Assembly: GCA_017481285.1 (NCBI GenBank)
Contig: JAFUPI010000061.1
Location: forward strand, 1 to 53,485
Reading direction: 5' to 3'
Length of the DNA stretch: 53,485 bases
Source: Agathobacter sp.
Lineage (GTDB): Bacteria > Bacillota > Clostridia > Lachnospirales > Lachnospiraceae
The notes below the pieces were generated by a model. The model saw only the letters and a program-made list of their open reading frames with translations, did not search any database and was not told where the DNA came from. Positions 1 to 7,905 of this stretch are shown here, in pieces. Position numbers and translations under genes: made by a program. Each line of letters starts with the position of its first letter. Position 1 is the stretch's first letter.

Positions 1-532
1 AATGAATTACTTCTCCACTATCTACATTGACAAAGTCAACATGTACATTGTCTACTTCGGTTCCATTAAACATATGATACATTCCTGAATACATATAAAA
101 TCCGAAACATGAAAAACTTTCTTCCAATGTTACACTTTCAGAGGATGTAGTAACTTTGAAATTCGTAAAATCATCATTGCATTCGATAGATACGATTGTC
201 TCACTTTCGTTTGCTAACTCATCACAACTATCTTGTATGCTTTGTACTATATCCTTCATATACTCTTTATGAACACTTTCTGTCATAACATATGTGACAC
301 TTCCGTCTTCATTTAAAATTGCATCTTTGAATCCATTTTCTTCTTTGATACTTGAGAGTTTTTCCTCTGTCATACCCTCTTCAAAAAAATCCGCAGGGAG
401 TGTTATCTCCACTTCTTTTTCTACTTCTTTCTTTGGTTCTGAATTGTTCCCTGATTGGTTTTCACTGCTGCTACCACAGCCAGCTAAAAAACACATACAG
501 AGAATTAAAAATAATACTAATTTTCTTCTCAT
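1..532 (-). CDS. Secreted lipoprotein A (3' end cut by window edge)
   Basis: The start ATG lies at 530-532 and the reading frame is open to the left edge, so about ten C-terminal residues are missing. The N-terminus MRRKLVLFLILCMCFLAGCG is a lipoprotein signal with lipobox LAGC, so the mature protein should be anchored outside the membrane. An Asn/Ser/Glu-rich linker is followed by an acidic domain that I do not recognise. It is nearly identical to the complete copy at 7906-8466, apart from a one-codon difference in the linker and a few substitutions. The two copies also share the upstream palindrome, so the gene was duplicated together with its promoter. It may belong to the phage-derived array; its function is unknown. 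Confidence 0.8.
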   Translation of the reverse strand, partial: MRRKLVLFLILCMCFLAGCGSSSENQSGNNSEPKKEVEKEVEITLPADFFEEGMTEEKLSSIKEENGFKDAILNEDGSVTYVMTESVHKEYMKDIVQSIQDSCDELANESETIVSIECNDDFTNFKVTTSSESVTLEESFSCFGFYMYSGMYHMFNGTEVDNVHVDFVNVDSGEVIH

Positions 533-559
533 AGGTATCTCGCCTTTGTCTTTTTTTTA

Positions 560-608
560 ATTATAGCATATTAAAAAAAACAACTACTACCATATATGGT
601 AGTAGTTG
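560..608 (-). promoter_or_regulatory. Lipoprotein A promoter with perfect 28-nt palindrome
   Basis: Reading leftward, a TATAAT -10 box (560-565) lies just upstream of lipoprotein A. No -35 hexamer is seen; that position is occupied by a perfect 28-nt palindrome (581-608) with core ACTACCATATATGGTAGT. The same palindrome with the same spacing recurs at 8516-8543. A weaker version, TACCAAATATGGTAGTA, is found before lipoproteins 1 and 2. The position fits an activator or repressor site. It is not followed by a T-run in the gene's direction, which argues against a terminator role for this gene. Confidence 0.6.
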
Positions 609-644
609 CATATTTTTTCATTTTCAATCATGGAGTGGGAAAAA

Positions 645-703
645 TATGGCTTTCTGTCGCTTTATAAATATCCTCCATCGCTTTTTAACATCTAGTAATC
701 TTT
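645..703 (-). pseudogene. Tape-measure gene fragment
   Basis: About 55 nt match the part of the tape measure gene near 4150-4195 that encodes the segment DIKKVMEDIYKATES. An indel breaks the frame. The left end of the homology (ATGGCTTTCTGTCG on the plus strand) is the same junction seen in the larger fragment at 5443, which suggests both remnants derive from one truncated ancestor. The rest of 533-764 holds the palindrome and no gene. Confidence 0.6.
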
Positions 704-764
704 CTAATGCATTCTGTATGTCCGACATGCTCTATTTATTAAAATCATTTTTATTTCTCGGAAC

Positions 765-1388
765 TTAATTAAATATCTTGCCGCAATCGTTGCAACAAAT
801 TTTAGATACTGTGTAATTCTTTATCTTTTGTTTTTTATTTGCAAATGTGAAAATTCTAAACGGATTTAGATTATAAGAATATCTAGCTTTTCCAAGCTTG
901 ATATTCTGCTCCTGAAAATACGAACAATTACTGCTTCCGCATCTAGGACAATATACTGGTATTTTTTCGCCGAACACATATTTATATATTCCGTCAAATG
1001 GTTCTTTTTCTCTCTGGGGAACTATAACTTGGTAGTCCTCTAACTTATAATCATGTCCACAAACTCCACATTTAAATAATCCTGTTTCATTTTTTTCACC
1101 ACATTTAGGACATATTGTATGTGGTCTTTTCGAAAAATCGACCTCATAACTAAATCCAACAGGCTTATCTGTCTTTATATAATCTGTCAATCGCAGTTCG
1201 CAATGTTCGCAATAATCGCTACCTATTTTATTCTGGAAACCGCAGACTTTACAAACATATTTTTCATTAAGTATTTTTTCTTCTTCCTCTTTTTCCAAGA
1301 ATTCACTTATTGGGAATCCACAATAAATGCAAGTTTTAGCTTTATCACTTACATTATTTCCGCATTCTGGACAAACAATTAATGCCAC
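765..1388 (-). CDS. Multi-zinc-ribbon protein
   Basis: A 207-residue soluble protein. It starts at GTG (1386-1388) behind a GAGGGG ribosome site; the GTG start is needed to include the first zinc-binding knuckle, CPECG. Pairs of CxxC knuckles follow along the chain (CIYCG, CKVCG with CEHCE, CPKCG with CGVCG, CPRCG, CCNDCG), making three to four zinc ribbons. The N-terminus MALIVCPECGNNVSDKA closely matches that of the gene at 8637-9464, so the two share an origin. There is no signal peptide or membrane segment. It lies 74 nt after the tape measure gene on the same strand and may be cotranscribed. The role is unknown. Confidence 0.7.
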   Translation of the reverse strand: MALIVCPECGNNVSDKAKTCIYCGFPISEFLEKEEEEKILNEKYVCKVCGFQNKIGSDYCEHCELRLTDYIKTDKPVGFSYEVDFSKRPHTICPKCGEKNETGLFKCGVCGHDYKLEDYQVIVPQREKEPFDGIYKYVFGEKIPVYCPRCGSSNCSYFQEQNIKLGKARYSYNLNPFRIFTFANKKQKIKNYTVSKICCNDCGKIFN

Positions 1389-1462
1389 TTATCCTACCCC
1401 TCTTTTGCAATTTTCTTACTTTTACTTTACTATATGTAGGTTATTCTGTAAACATCTTTTCA

Positions 1463-4400
1463 CTAAACAAAAGCTAATTCACCTGTTCTTCGCATATAAT
1501 TGCTTGATTCAGCTCTTACAGCTTCAAATACATCCCTGCTAGCAACAGTAAAGTCCTTGTTTGCAGTTCTTCTTGAGCTATCTGCAATATCCGCTAAGTA
1601 TGGAATTAAAACTCCCGAAACAGCCTCTCTTACACCTTGAGCGATACCCTCTGTAATCTGCATGTTATTGGCAACTACCGACTGACCATTATCGAATCTA
1701 CCCATGATTTCTCCATGGCTTGCACGGAACCAGCCGTCTTCTGGGAAACCACCGGTAGCAAATCTTGGGATTGAAATTTTCTCAATTTGTGGGATCGAAA
1801 TGTCTAGCCCAATAACAGCGCCAAAATTAGTGACCACTCCATCAAGATCTTTCAAGAAGTCATTTATACCATATACAATAATAAAGTTTACAACACCTTC
1901 TACAATAGATATGAGTCCGTTAAAAACACCTTTAAAAATGTCCTTTATTCCACTCCATGTTTTTTCCCAATCTTTCGAAAAAGAACCAGCTATAAAATCA
2001 ATTAGTCCACCAAAAGCTTTTGACAATCCATCAATTATTCCCCCCACAGATTCAAATGCCATTTCAAATGCTGGACCAAATACATCAACAAGTCCTTTTG
2101 CTATTGGAAGAAGAACCATATCCCACAAAAATTGAAGTGCAAAAATTAAAGCATCCAAAATTGGAAAAATAAAACCATTTAGTATTTCACAAAAACCTTC
2201 AAATGCTTTTCCTAGTATATTTCCTAATGCATTAGCAAGTGGAACAATTATATTTTCCCAAAGAACTGTTAAACCAGATGATAAAACTGCTATTATAGGG
2301 CTAAATATTGAACCAATAAATTCTCCAAATGGCACACAAACATTATTCCAAAGATTAGCTAAAGTTTCTGTCAGAATTGGTAACACTGTAGTTCCTAAGT
2401 ATTCCAATGCTGGATTTAACATATCTTGCCAAATACTAACAAACATTGTGTTCAAGAAGTCACCGAATGGTTTAAATATCTCTAAAAGACCATTCCAACC
2501 ATCTTGCAAATCTGGTAACAAATCATTTGTTAAAAATTCTAACATTGGTTGAAGTCCTGTTTTCATTGAATTGACAGCATCATCAAAACTTTTTCTTACT
2601 TCTTCATTCTTGGAAAAAACTATACCAAGTCCTACCACAAGTCCAGCTAATGCAACCGTAATAACTCCGCCTGCACCAAATACTGCCATAAATGATTCGC
2701 CAAGTGTACCTGCACCACCAGTCCACAATGCAAATACATTTCCTAATTTTGAAAAAAGTCCATTCTCTTCTAGTAATTGTCCAGAAAACAATGTTGCTAA
2801 ACTCTTAAATAAATCCCCTGATGTAATTGCTTTTTCTACGCCAGTCCATTTGATAAGTCCAATCGCAGCCACAATCCCAGTTTCCAATGGTGCAGTCTCA
2901 ATAACACCGCCTATGCCTTCAAATGCCGAGCCAATTACTTCACCTACTAACTCACTGATAGAAGAAAATACCTCCGTCCAATTTATGCCTTCAATGAACT
3001 CCCCTATCTTTTCTCCAACTGCATGCCAATCTACACTATCAATGGCTTTTTTCAAAAAGTCTGTAATGCTAATTACTAGTACTCCTACATTTTTTCCCAC
3101 ACTAAAATAATCACCAATTGCTAAGTTTGAGAAAATAGATCTCACAGGTTCTAAGAAAGCAGTTACTTTATCCGCCCATTCTTGAGATTTCTTGTCCATA
3201 TTTTCATAAGCCTGATTCCAAGCTTCTTCATATCGAGCAACTTCTTCCAAAATACCATCTGCCAGATTTACGCTCCCTCCTGTACCTAGTGAATAATTAT
3301 TCTCTGTTCCAGAATAATCTCCTACGCTAGTAGCTATATCGTCAGTTTCCATTCCCATGTTATCAATGTTAATTTCTATTCCGAAAAATCCAGCAATGCT
3401 CGTTAAAAGTGCCTTTATTCCAGCTACAATTCCACTCATCACTGGGAGGAGACTTTCTAAAACAGGCATAAACAACTGTCCAAATACAGAAACAACTTCT
3501 TTACAGTTATTTGTCAATTCACGGAATGAATTTGCTGGACTATTGATATTATCTGCCAGATTTCCCCATGTTTCTTCTGTTCCTCTTAATATTGCAATCA
3601 GGCTCAACTGCATTTTCTCTGCCTCAGTCATTTCATCCACAGACTTCTCAAGACCATAGGCATAAGCATATGTTTGTAATTTTGTATCTGAAAGGACGAC
3701 TTTATATTTAGATAAAGCATCATTCTGCCCTAATAAAGCATTTTTTAAATCGTTTACTACTGTTCCGTAGTCAACGTTATAGTAAGAGGACATATCCCCT
3801 GCCAACTTTGTAAATGCATCTGCCGTCGCTAAAGAAACATCTCCCGTCTGTCCCATTGCATTTGTAATGGAAGCCAACTCTGCAGCAAACTGTGTCACCT
3901 CCTGAGCATTTAAACCAAGGTCTTTCATGCCACTTTCTGTCAGAGTACCACTTTCCATATCAACCGACAGACTTACTTTCATTCCAGATAATTTACCAAG
4001 ACTTTCATTCATCTCCTGAATAAAGGTATTCGCATATCGTTTCGCATTTTCCGAACCATAGCTTTCGAAATCTTTATCCCATTTCGAGGCAATTTCTGCA
4101 AATGTATCTGTATAATAATTAAATGATTTGAAATATTCTTCCGTACTTTCTGTCGCCTTATAGATATCCTCCATCACTTTCTTGATATCTGGTAATTTTT
4201 TTGAAATTCCCTCAATTACTTTCTTGATATTTGGCACAGATTGTGTAATCTTTTCCACTGTGGAATTGATATTAGGCATCTTCTGACCGAGTTTTTCCAT
4301 AGCAGTAGCTAATCCTGAGGTATTCTTAGTTGCTTCTTTCGCTGCCTCTCCGCTTTTCTCTAAAGTTGCCGACACTTTATTTAGATTGCCCATATCTAAT

Positions 4401-4519
4401 TTTTTCAAGGCAGTATTTATATAACCTATTACCTTTTGTAATTTATTCGTTGCATCATATGCTTTTGTCGCTTCTGTTGTAATCTCTTTTAATTGCTTTT
4501 TTTCAATGTTTTCTGCCAT
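1463..4519 (-). CDS. Phage tail tape measure protein
   Basis: A protein of about 1018 residues. I place the start at ATG 4519, which has an AAGGAAGG ribosome site; a longer frame exists upstream but crosses a terminator hairpin. The N-terminal 130 residues are helical repeats, and the N-terminal half contains a helical region rich in Ala, Thr and Ser. Many hydrophobic helices follow (about 350-850), as in siphophage tape measure proteins that set tail length and enter the target membrane. The C-terminus (IPRFATGGFPEDGWFRASHG and an ESSNYMRRTG end) is typical of the family. It is separated from the tail chaperone genes at 9.5-10.4 kb by a 5-kb lipoprotein/zinc-ribbon array, whereas it normally follows them directly. 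No distal tail gene follows before the window edge. Confidence 0.85.
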   Translation of the reverse strand: MAENIEKKQLKEITTEATKAYDATNKLQKVIGYINTALKKLDMGNLNKVSATLEKSGEAAKEATKNTSGLATAMEKLGQKMPNINSTVEKITQSVPNIKKVIEGISKKLPDIKKVMEDIYKATESTEEYFKSFNYYTDTFAEIASKWDKDFESYGSENAKRYANTFIQEMNESLGKLSGMKVSLSVDMESGTLTESGMKDLGLNAQEVTQFAAELASITNAMGQTGDVSLATADAFTKLAGDMSSYYNVDYGTVVNDLKNALLGQNDALSKYKVVLSDTKLQTYAYAYGLEKSVDEMTEAEKMQLSLIAILRGTEETWGNLADNINSPANSFRELTNNCKEVVSVFGQLFMPVLESLLPVMSGIVAGIKALLTSIAGFFGIEINIDNMGMETDDIATSVGDYSGTENNYSLGTGGSVNLADGILEEVARYEEAWNQAYENMDKKSQEWADKVTAFLEPVRSIFSNLAIGDYFSVGKNVGVLVISITDFLKKAIDSVDWHAVGEKIGEFIEGINWTEVFSSISELVGEVIGSAFEGIGGVIETAPLETGIVAAIGLIKWTGVEKAITSGDLFKSLATLFSGQLLEENGLFSKLGNVFALWTGGAGTLGESFMAVFGAGGVITVALAGLVVGLGIVFSKNEEVRKSFDDAVNSMKTGLQPMLEFLTNDLLPDLQDGWNGLLEIFKPFGDFLNTMFVSIWQDMLNPALEYLGTTVLPILTETLANLWNNVCVPFGEFIGSIFSPIIAVLSSGLTVLWENIIVPLANALGNILGKAFEGFCEILNGFIFPILDALIFALQFLWDMVLLPIAKGLVDVFGPAFEMAFESVGGIIDGLSKAFGGLIDFIAGSFSKDWEKTWSGIKDIFKGVFNGLISIVEGVVNFIIVYGINDFLKDLDGVVTNFGAVIGLDISIPQIEKISIPRFATGGFPEDGWFRASHGEIMGRFDNGQSVVANNMQITEGIAQGVREAVSGVLIPYLADIADSSRRTANKDFTVASRDVFEAVRAESSNYMRRTGELAFV

Positions 4520-4552
4520 TTTTTCACCTTCCTTCTTAATTTTAAACATATA

Positions 4553-4581
4553 AAAAAAGACATCTAACAGATGTCTTTTTT
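4553..4581 (-). terminator. Terminator between lipoprotein 1 and tape measure gene
   Basis: A perfect hairpin (AAAAAAGACATCT, loop AAC, AGATGTCTTTTTT) with U-runs in both directions. Related sequences end lipoprotein 2 (5851-5880) and the unit at 6705-6735, so each cassette carries its own terminator. Transcription of the tape measure gene must therefore read through or begin locally. Confidence 0.75.
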
Positions 4582-4605
4582 CGTTCAACTTATTCTATCT
4601 CTAAC

Positions 4606-5235
4606 TTACTGCTGGTTTGAATCCATGCCTGGTATATCGATTTCTGTATGTTCAATATATTTTGGAATTACAAAAGGCCCACTCCAGCACTGAACAATTT
4701 CACCATATATGGTGATTTCATCCCCTTTCTTATACTCATAAATTGGTGAATCTTTTTCTTCTTCAAACAATAAATACATTGCTTTGCCTGAATAAATATA
4801 ACCAATCCTTATATTATTCACAATGTCCTCTTTAAACGCTGGACTAACGGAAATATACCTTTTACTTAAATCGTATTTTTTTGCAACATTATCTATTACA
4901 CATGCAAATGTATCATAAGCTACATATGACCCTATCCCATTAACGATTCCATATATTTTCACATGCTTTCCTTCTATTTCATTACTATCCAATAACTCCT
5001 TTGAATATATTACTTCACAAAATGCTTTATATTCTTCTTCTGTCATATTCGCAACTTTTTCTGCTTCTGTAATTTCTTCACGCTCCTGTTGTGTTTCAGT
5101 ATTTTTTTCTGTATCTACTTCACTCTCCTGCTGTGTTTCTGTATTTTTCCCCTTATCTTTTTCATCATCATTTCCGCCACAGCCTACTAAGAAGCACATG
5201 CAGAGAATGAAACAAAATATTAATTTTCTTTTCAT
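4606..5235 (-). CDS. Secreted lipoprotein 1
   Basis: A 209-residue lipoprotein starting MKRKLIFCFILCMCFLVGCG, with lipobox LVGC. A Lys/Glu/Thr/Gln-rich linker contains a duplicated TEKNTETQQE stretch (about residues 28-60). The C-terminal domain holds segments such as GKHVKIYGIV and YKKGDEITIYGEIV that resemble tRNA_anti-like OB-folds, which is an inference from pattern only. It is a paralogue of the gene at 5900-6487 within a tandem duplication that also copied the tape-measure 5' end. The promoter carries the TACCAAATATGGTAGTA site. It may be a membrane-surface partner of the tape measure protein, but no function is shown. Confidence 0.75.
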   Translation of the reverse strand: MKRKLIFCFILCMCFLVGCGGNDDEKDKGKNTETQQESEVDTEKNTETQQEREEITEAEKVANMTEEEYKAFCEVIYSKELLDSNEIEGKHVKIYGIVNGIGSYVAYDTFACVIDNVAKKYDLSKRYISVSPAFKEDIVNNIRIGYIYSGKAMYLLFEEEKDSPIYEYKKGDEITIYGEIVQCWSGPFVIPKYIEHTEIDIPGMDSNQQ

Positions 5236-5267
5236 GGGTATTACTCTCCTTTTCTTATTTTCTTAGA

Positions 5268-5312
5268 ATTATACCACATTCTATTCTTAAATGAGTACCA
5301 AATATGGTAGTA
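5268..5312 (-). promoter_or_regulatory. Lipoprotein 1 promoter with ACCAAATATGGT-type site
   Basis: A leftward TATAAT (5268-5273) sits upstream of lipoprotein 1. The imperfect palindrome TACCAAATATGGTAGTA (5296-5312) occupies the -35 region, as in the palindromes at 581 and 8516. The same arrangement recurs at 6546-6562. Confidence 0.5.
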
Positions 5313-5442
5313 ATTGTAAATTTTTTAATATTTTGCTTTTAGGAAGTAAAACCCGCAGATTCATGTGTTTCAACCGATAGGTTTGCATACTTTTTTACAC
5401 TATGTATTTTATCACATCTTAGTTGTGAATTGGGTGAAAACA

Positions 5443-5817
5443 TGGCTTTCTGTCGCCTTATAGATATCCTCCATCGCTTCCTTAACATCTGGTATTTTTT
5501 GAAATACCACCAATTACTGTCTTGATATTTGGCACAGATTGTGTAATCTTTTCCACTGCATTTTTAATATTCGGCATCTTTTGACCAAGTCTTTCCATAG
5601 CAGTAGCTAATCCTGATGAATTATTTGACGCTTCTTTTGCGGCATCCCTACTTTGTTTTAAAGCATCTGTCATATCATTTAGCTTACTCGTGTCTATTTT
5701 TTTCACAGTAGTATTTAAATCACTCACCTCTTCTTGCAATTTACTCGTTGCCTTGAGTGCATTTGTCATTTCTTCTGCAATCTCTTCTAATTCTTTTTTA
5801 TCCATACTTTCTGCCAT
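5443..5817 (-). pseudogene. Truncated, frameshifted copy of the tape measure 5' end
   Basis: The frame begins at ATG 5817 (MAESMDKKELEEIAEEMTNA) with an AAGGAAGG ribosome site. It aligns with the first 125 or so residues of the full tape measure protein. A two-base deletion near 5492 shifts the frame, giving an early stop at 5482. Homology continues in another frame (PDVKEAMEDIYKATES) to about 5443 and then joins the upstream region of lipoprotein 1 directly. It is the left part of a tandem duplication whose other copy is intact at 4150-4519. Confidence 0.8.
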
Positions 5818-5850
5818 TTCTTCACCTTCCTTCTTAATTTTAGACATACA

Positions 5851-5880
5851 AAAAAGACACCTACATAAGTAGATGTCTTT
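5851..5880 (-). terminator. Terminator after lipoprotein 2
   Basis: A hairpin (AAAGACACCTAC, ATAA, GTAGATGTCTTT) followed by a U-run in the leftward direction. It belongs to the same family as the hairpins at 4553-4581 and 6705-6735. Confidence 0.7.
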
Positions 5881-5899
5881 CAACTTACACTATTTTAAC

Positions 5900-6487
5900 T
5901 TACTGCTGAGTTGAATCATATTGTATAAGTATAGATTCTTCCGTATATTCAACATATTTAACAAGAACAAATGGACCATGTGCACACTGTACAATTTCAC
6001 CATATATAGTAATCCTCTCATAGTTCTTGTATTCATCAATTGCAGAATCTTTTCCCTCTTCAAACAATAAATACATCTGTTCCGAACCATTATATCTAAG
6101 ATCTCCTATCATATCTCCACGTTTCTCATAAGCAGGTTCAATTGAAATGTATCTATTACTCAACTCATACTTTTTCGTAAGATCTCGAATTGCACTTGCA
6201 AACATTGAACTATAAGAATAGCTTCCTTTACCACGTATAAATGCATATATTTTTACGTGTTTTCCTTCTAATGCTCTATCTCTTCCATACAATTTATCTT
6301 CATATATCAGTTCACAGTATGCTTTATATTCTTCTGTCATATTCGCAACTTTTTCTGCTTCTGTATCTACTTCACTCTCCTGCTGCGTTTCTGTATTTTT
6401 CCCCTTATCTTTTTCATCATCATTTCCGCCACAGCCGACTAAGAAGCACATGCTGAGAATGAAACAAAGTATTAATTTTCTTTTCAT
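5900..6487 (-). CDS. Secreted lipoprotein 2
   Basis: A 195-residue protein. The start is ATG 6487 (MKRKLILCFILSMCFLVGCG), aligned with its paralogue; an upstream in-frame ATG at 6529 lies in the promoter. It has a lipobox LVGC, a shorter acidic linker than lipoprotein 1, and the same C-terminal domain, including GKHVKIYAFIRGKGSYSY and a YERITIYGEIVQC segment. Divergence from lipoprotein 1 is strongest in the domain core, while the signal peptide and linker are nearly identical, as if the exposed domain were under diversifying pressure. The function is unknown. Confidence 0.75.
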   Translation of the reverse strand: MKRKLILCFILSMCFLVGCGGNDDEKDKGKNTETQQESEVDTEAEKVANMTEEYKAYCELIYEDKLYGRDRALEGKHVKIYAFIRGKGSYSYSSMFASAIRDLTKKYELSNRYISIEPAYEKRGDMIGDLRYNGSEQMYLLFEEGKDSAIDEYKNYERITIYGEIVQCAHGPFVLVKYVEYTEESILIQYDSTQQ

Positions 6488-6545
6488 GGGTATTACTCCT
6501 TTTCTTGTTTTCTTAGAATTATACCACACTCTTTTCTTGAATGCT

Positions 6546-6562
6546 TACCAAATATGGTAGTA
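6546..6562 (-). promoter_or_regulatory. ACCAAATATGGT-type site before lipoprotein 2
   Basis: TACCAAATATGGTAGTA is identical to the site at 5296-5312 and lies at the same distance from a leftward TATAAT box (about 6518-6523). Confidence 0.5.
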
Positions 6563-6704
6563 ATTGTTAATTTTTTGATATTTAGCTTTTGCGTAGAGTG
6601 AAAACCGTGGATTCATGTGTTTTAATTGAGGGGGTTGCATACTTTTTTACACTATGTATTTTATCACACCTTAGTTGTGAATTGGGTGAATATGATTTTG
6701 CATA

Positions 6705-6735
6705 CAAAAAAAGACACCTAGCTAAGTAGATGCCT
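6705..6735 (-). terminator. Imperfect terminator hairpin
   Basis: AAGACACCTA and TAAGTAGATGCCTT pair imperfectly, with a U-run leftward. It ends the unit with the small zinc-ribbon protein at 6756-7004. Confidence 0.45.
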
Positions 6736-6755
6736 TCTCTTATTTTTTATTTATT

Positions 6756-7004
6756 TTACATATTCCAAGAATAACCGCATCCTTGACATACCGCAGTCTT
6801 AACCTGCTTATTTACTACTTTCTGTTTTTTTCTTCCAAATAGCGCAAAAATTAAAGCTGGTATGGTAAATAATAACCATTTGGTAGGAATCCACCACCAT
6901 CCAATACAAAGCCACCATAGAAGTCCATGATGTTGTTTTTTTAGATATGTTTCATTTGTAATTTGGACATTAACATTTTCACTTCCGCATCTTGGGCATT
7001 TCAT
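6756..7004 (-). CDS. Small zinc-ribbon membrane protein
   Basis: An 82-residue protein. The start is ATG 7004 (MKCPRCGSENVNVQ) behind an AGAGGAAA ribosome site. One CxxC pair is at the N-terminus (CPRCG) and the other at the C-terminus (CQGCGYSW), so a zinc ribbon is interrupted by a very hydrophobic, Trp-rich middle segment (LLWWLCIGWWWIPTKW and IPALIFALFG) that probably spans or re-enters the membrane. Small proteins of this layout are common in Firmicutes prophages and accessory islands. Stop and start spacing suggest cotranscription with the Ltp-domain gene upstream. Confidence 0.65.
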   Translation of the reverse strand: MKCPRCGSENVNVQITNETYLKKQHHGLLWWLCIGWWWIPTKWLLFTIPALIFALFGRKKQKVVNKQVKTAVCQGCGYSWNM

Positions 7005-7043
7005 AAAATTTTCCTCTCTTTTAGCTTTTTTAGAGTTCAACAA

Positions 7044-7787
7044 TTAATAACCTATAGCTGTAACACCATATTCTGCTTCTTCCGTCGTAAAGCCTTCGTA
7101 TTCAAGCTGCTCAATTAATCCTTCTCTCGAAAAAGACATAATATCTAAATAATCCTGTGCCTTTTTAGCGGCCTGCTCCTTCCAGTTCGCACCACAGTTG
7201 TCCACACCATATGTAGCTTCCTCGTTTGTAAAGCCTTCATATTCTAACTGTCCTAACAATCCTTTATAGGAAAAAGGCATAGTGTCCAAATAATCTTTTG
7301 CTTTTTCTAATGCCTGTTTCTTCCAGTCTGCACCACAATTATCTACTGCAAAAGTCGCTTCTTCTGTCGTAAAGCCTTCATATTTCAACTGTTCAAACAA
7401 TCCCTTATAGGAAAAAGCCATAATTTGCAAATAACTTTTCGCTTTTTTCAAAGCATTTCTCTGACCCATTGTTAAACTTGGTTCATTTGTACTCTCTTCT
7501 TTGTCTGTCGCATTCTGATTGGAACTATTATTATCCGCCGCTTGGCTTTCACTGTTTTCATCTTCCATCTGGCTTTCACTATTTTTATCTACCACTTGGC
7601 TTTCACTATTTTTATCTTCCATTTGGCTTTCAGTATTTTTCGAAGTATTATCAGAAATCTGAGTATCCTTGTCATCTCCTGAATTTCCACATCTACCAAA
7701 TACAAGTGCTACAACGATTACCCAAAACCACCATTTTTTAAAAATTGGTTTTTTTGCACCATCTACTATTTCGTTTTTCTTACTCAT
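7044..7787 (-). CDS. Membrane-anchored protein with three Ltp-type repeats
   Basis: A 247-residue protein. A single membrane segment (about residues 17-33, WWFWVIVVALVFG) ends in GRC, a poor lipobox, so a membrane anchor is likelier than lipidation. A low-complexity linker repeats NSESQ (about 45-95). Three copies of a 48-residue motif follow (about 108-247), each with AKxYLxxMxFSxxGLxxQLxYEGFTxEEAxxxVD; this is the Ltp family (PF07553). In Streptococcus phage TP-J34, Ltp blocks DNA injection by binding the tape measure protein. Finding it inside an array that also carries a tape measure gene and its fragments makes a superinfection-exclusion role plausible, though Ltp repeats also occur in unrelated surface proteins. 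Confidence 0.8.
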   Translation of the reverse strand: MSKKNEIVDGAKKPIFKKWWFWVIVVALVFGRCGNSGDDKDTQISDNTSKNTESQMEDKNSESQVVDKNSESQMEDENSESQAADNNSSNQNATDKEESTNEPSLTMGQRNALKKAKSYLQIMAFSYKGLFEQLKYEGFTTEEATFAVDNCGADWKKQALEKAKDYLDTMPFSYKGLLGQLEYEGFTNEEATYGVDNCGANWKEQAAKKAQDYLDIMSFSREGLIEQLEYEGFTTEEAEYGVTAIGY

Positions 7788-7905
7788 ATTGAATTCCTCC
7801 TAAAAATTTGTATATTTTTATTTATCTCTTTTTATTTCAAACATTTCGTAATTTTCTCAATGTATACCCCAAATACTACATAAGTGGATGTCTTAGCTTC
7901 ATTAA

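Larger units (their letters stand above)
4150..6690. repeat. Tandem duplication: tape-measure 5' end, terminator, lipoprotein, promoter
   Basis: The block from about 4150 to 5440 is repeated at about 5443 to 6690 in the same order and orientation: tape-measure start, hairpin terminator, lipoprotein gene, ACCAAATATGGT site, then a conserved stretch reading GCATACTTTTTTACAC and TTAGTTGTGAATTGGGTGA. The last element recurs a third time, more diverged, at about 8568-8597. Protein copies have diverged while the non-coding stretches stay very similar. Confidence 0.75.

Noticed and set aside
581-608. The 28-nt palindrome as a terminator
   Set aside because: It sits at the -35 position of a promoter and two diverged copies keep only the central core; a binding site explains this better, though the flanking A/T runs leave some doubt.
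2571-3110. Plus-strand frame of 179 codons opposite the tape measure gene
   Set aside because: It is Ser/Pro/Thr-rich and lacks a ribosome site; it is the antisense shadow of the tape measure coding sequence.
4520-4588. Longer N-terminus for the tape measure protein (starting MNEKRHLLDV)
   Set aside because: It would be translated through the terminator hairpin at 4553-4581 and has no ribosome site; ATG 4519 has a strong one.
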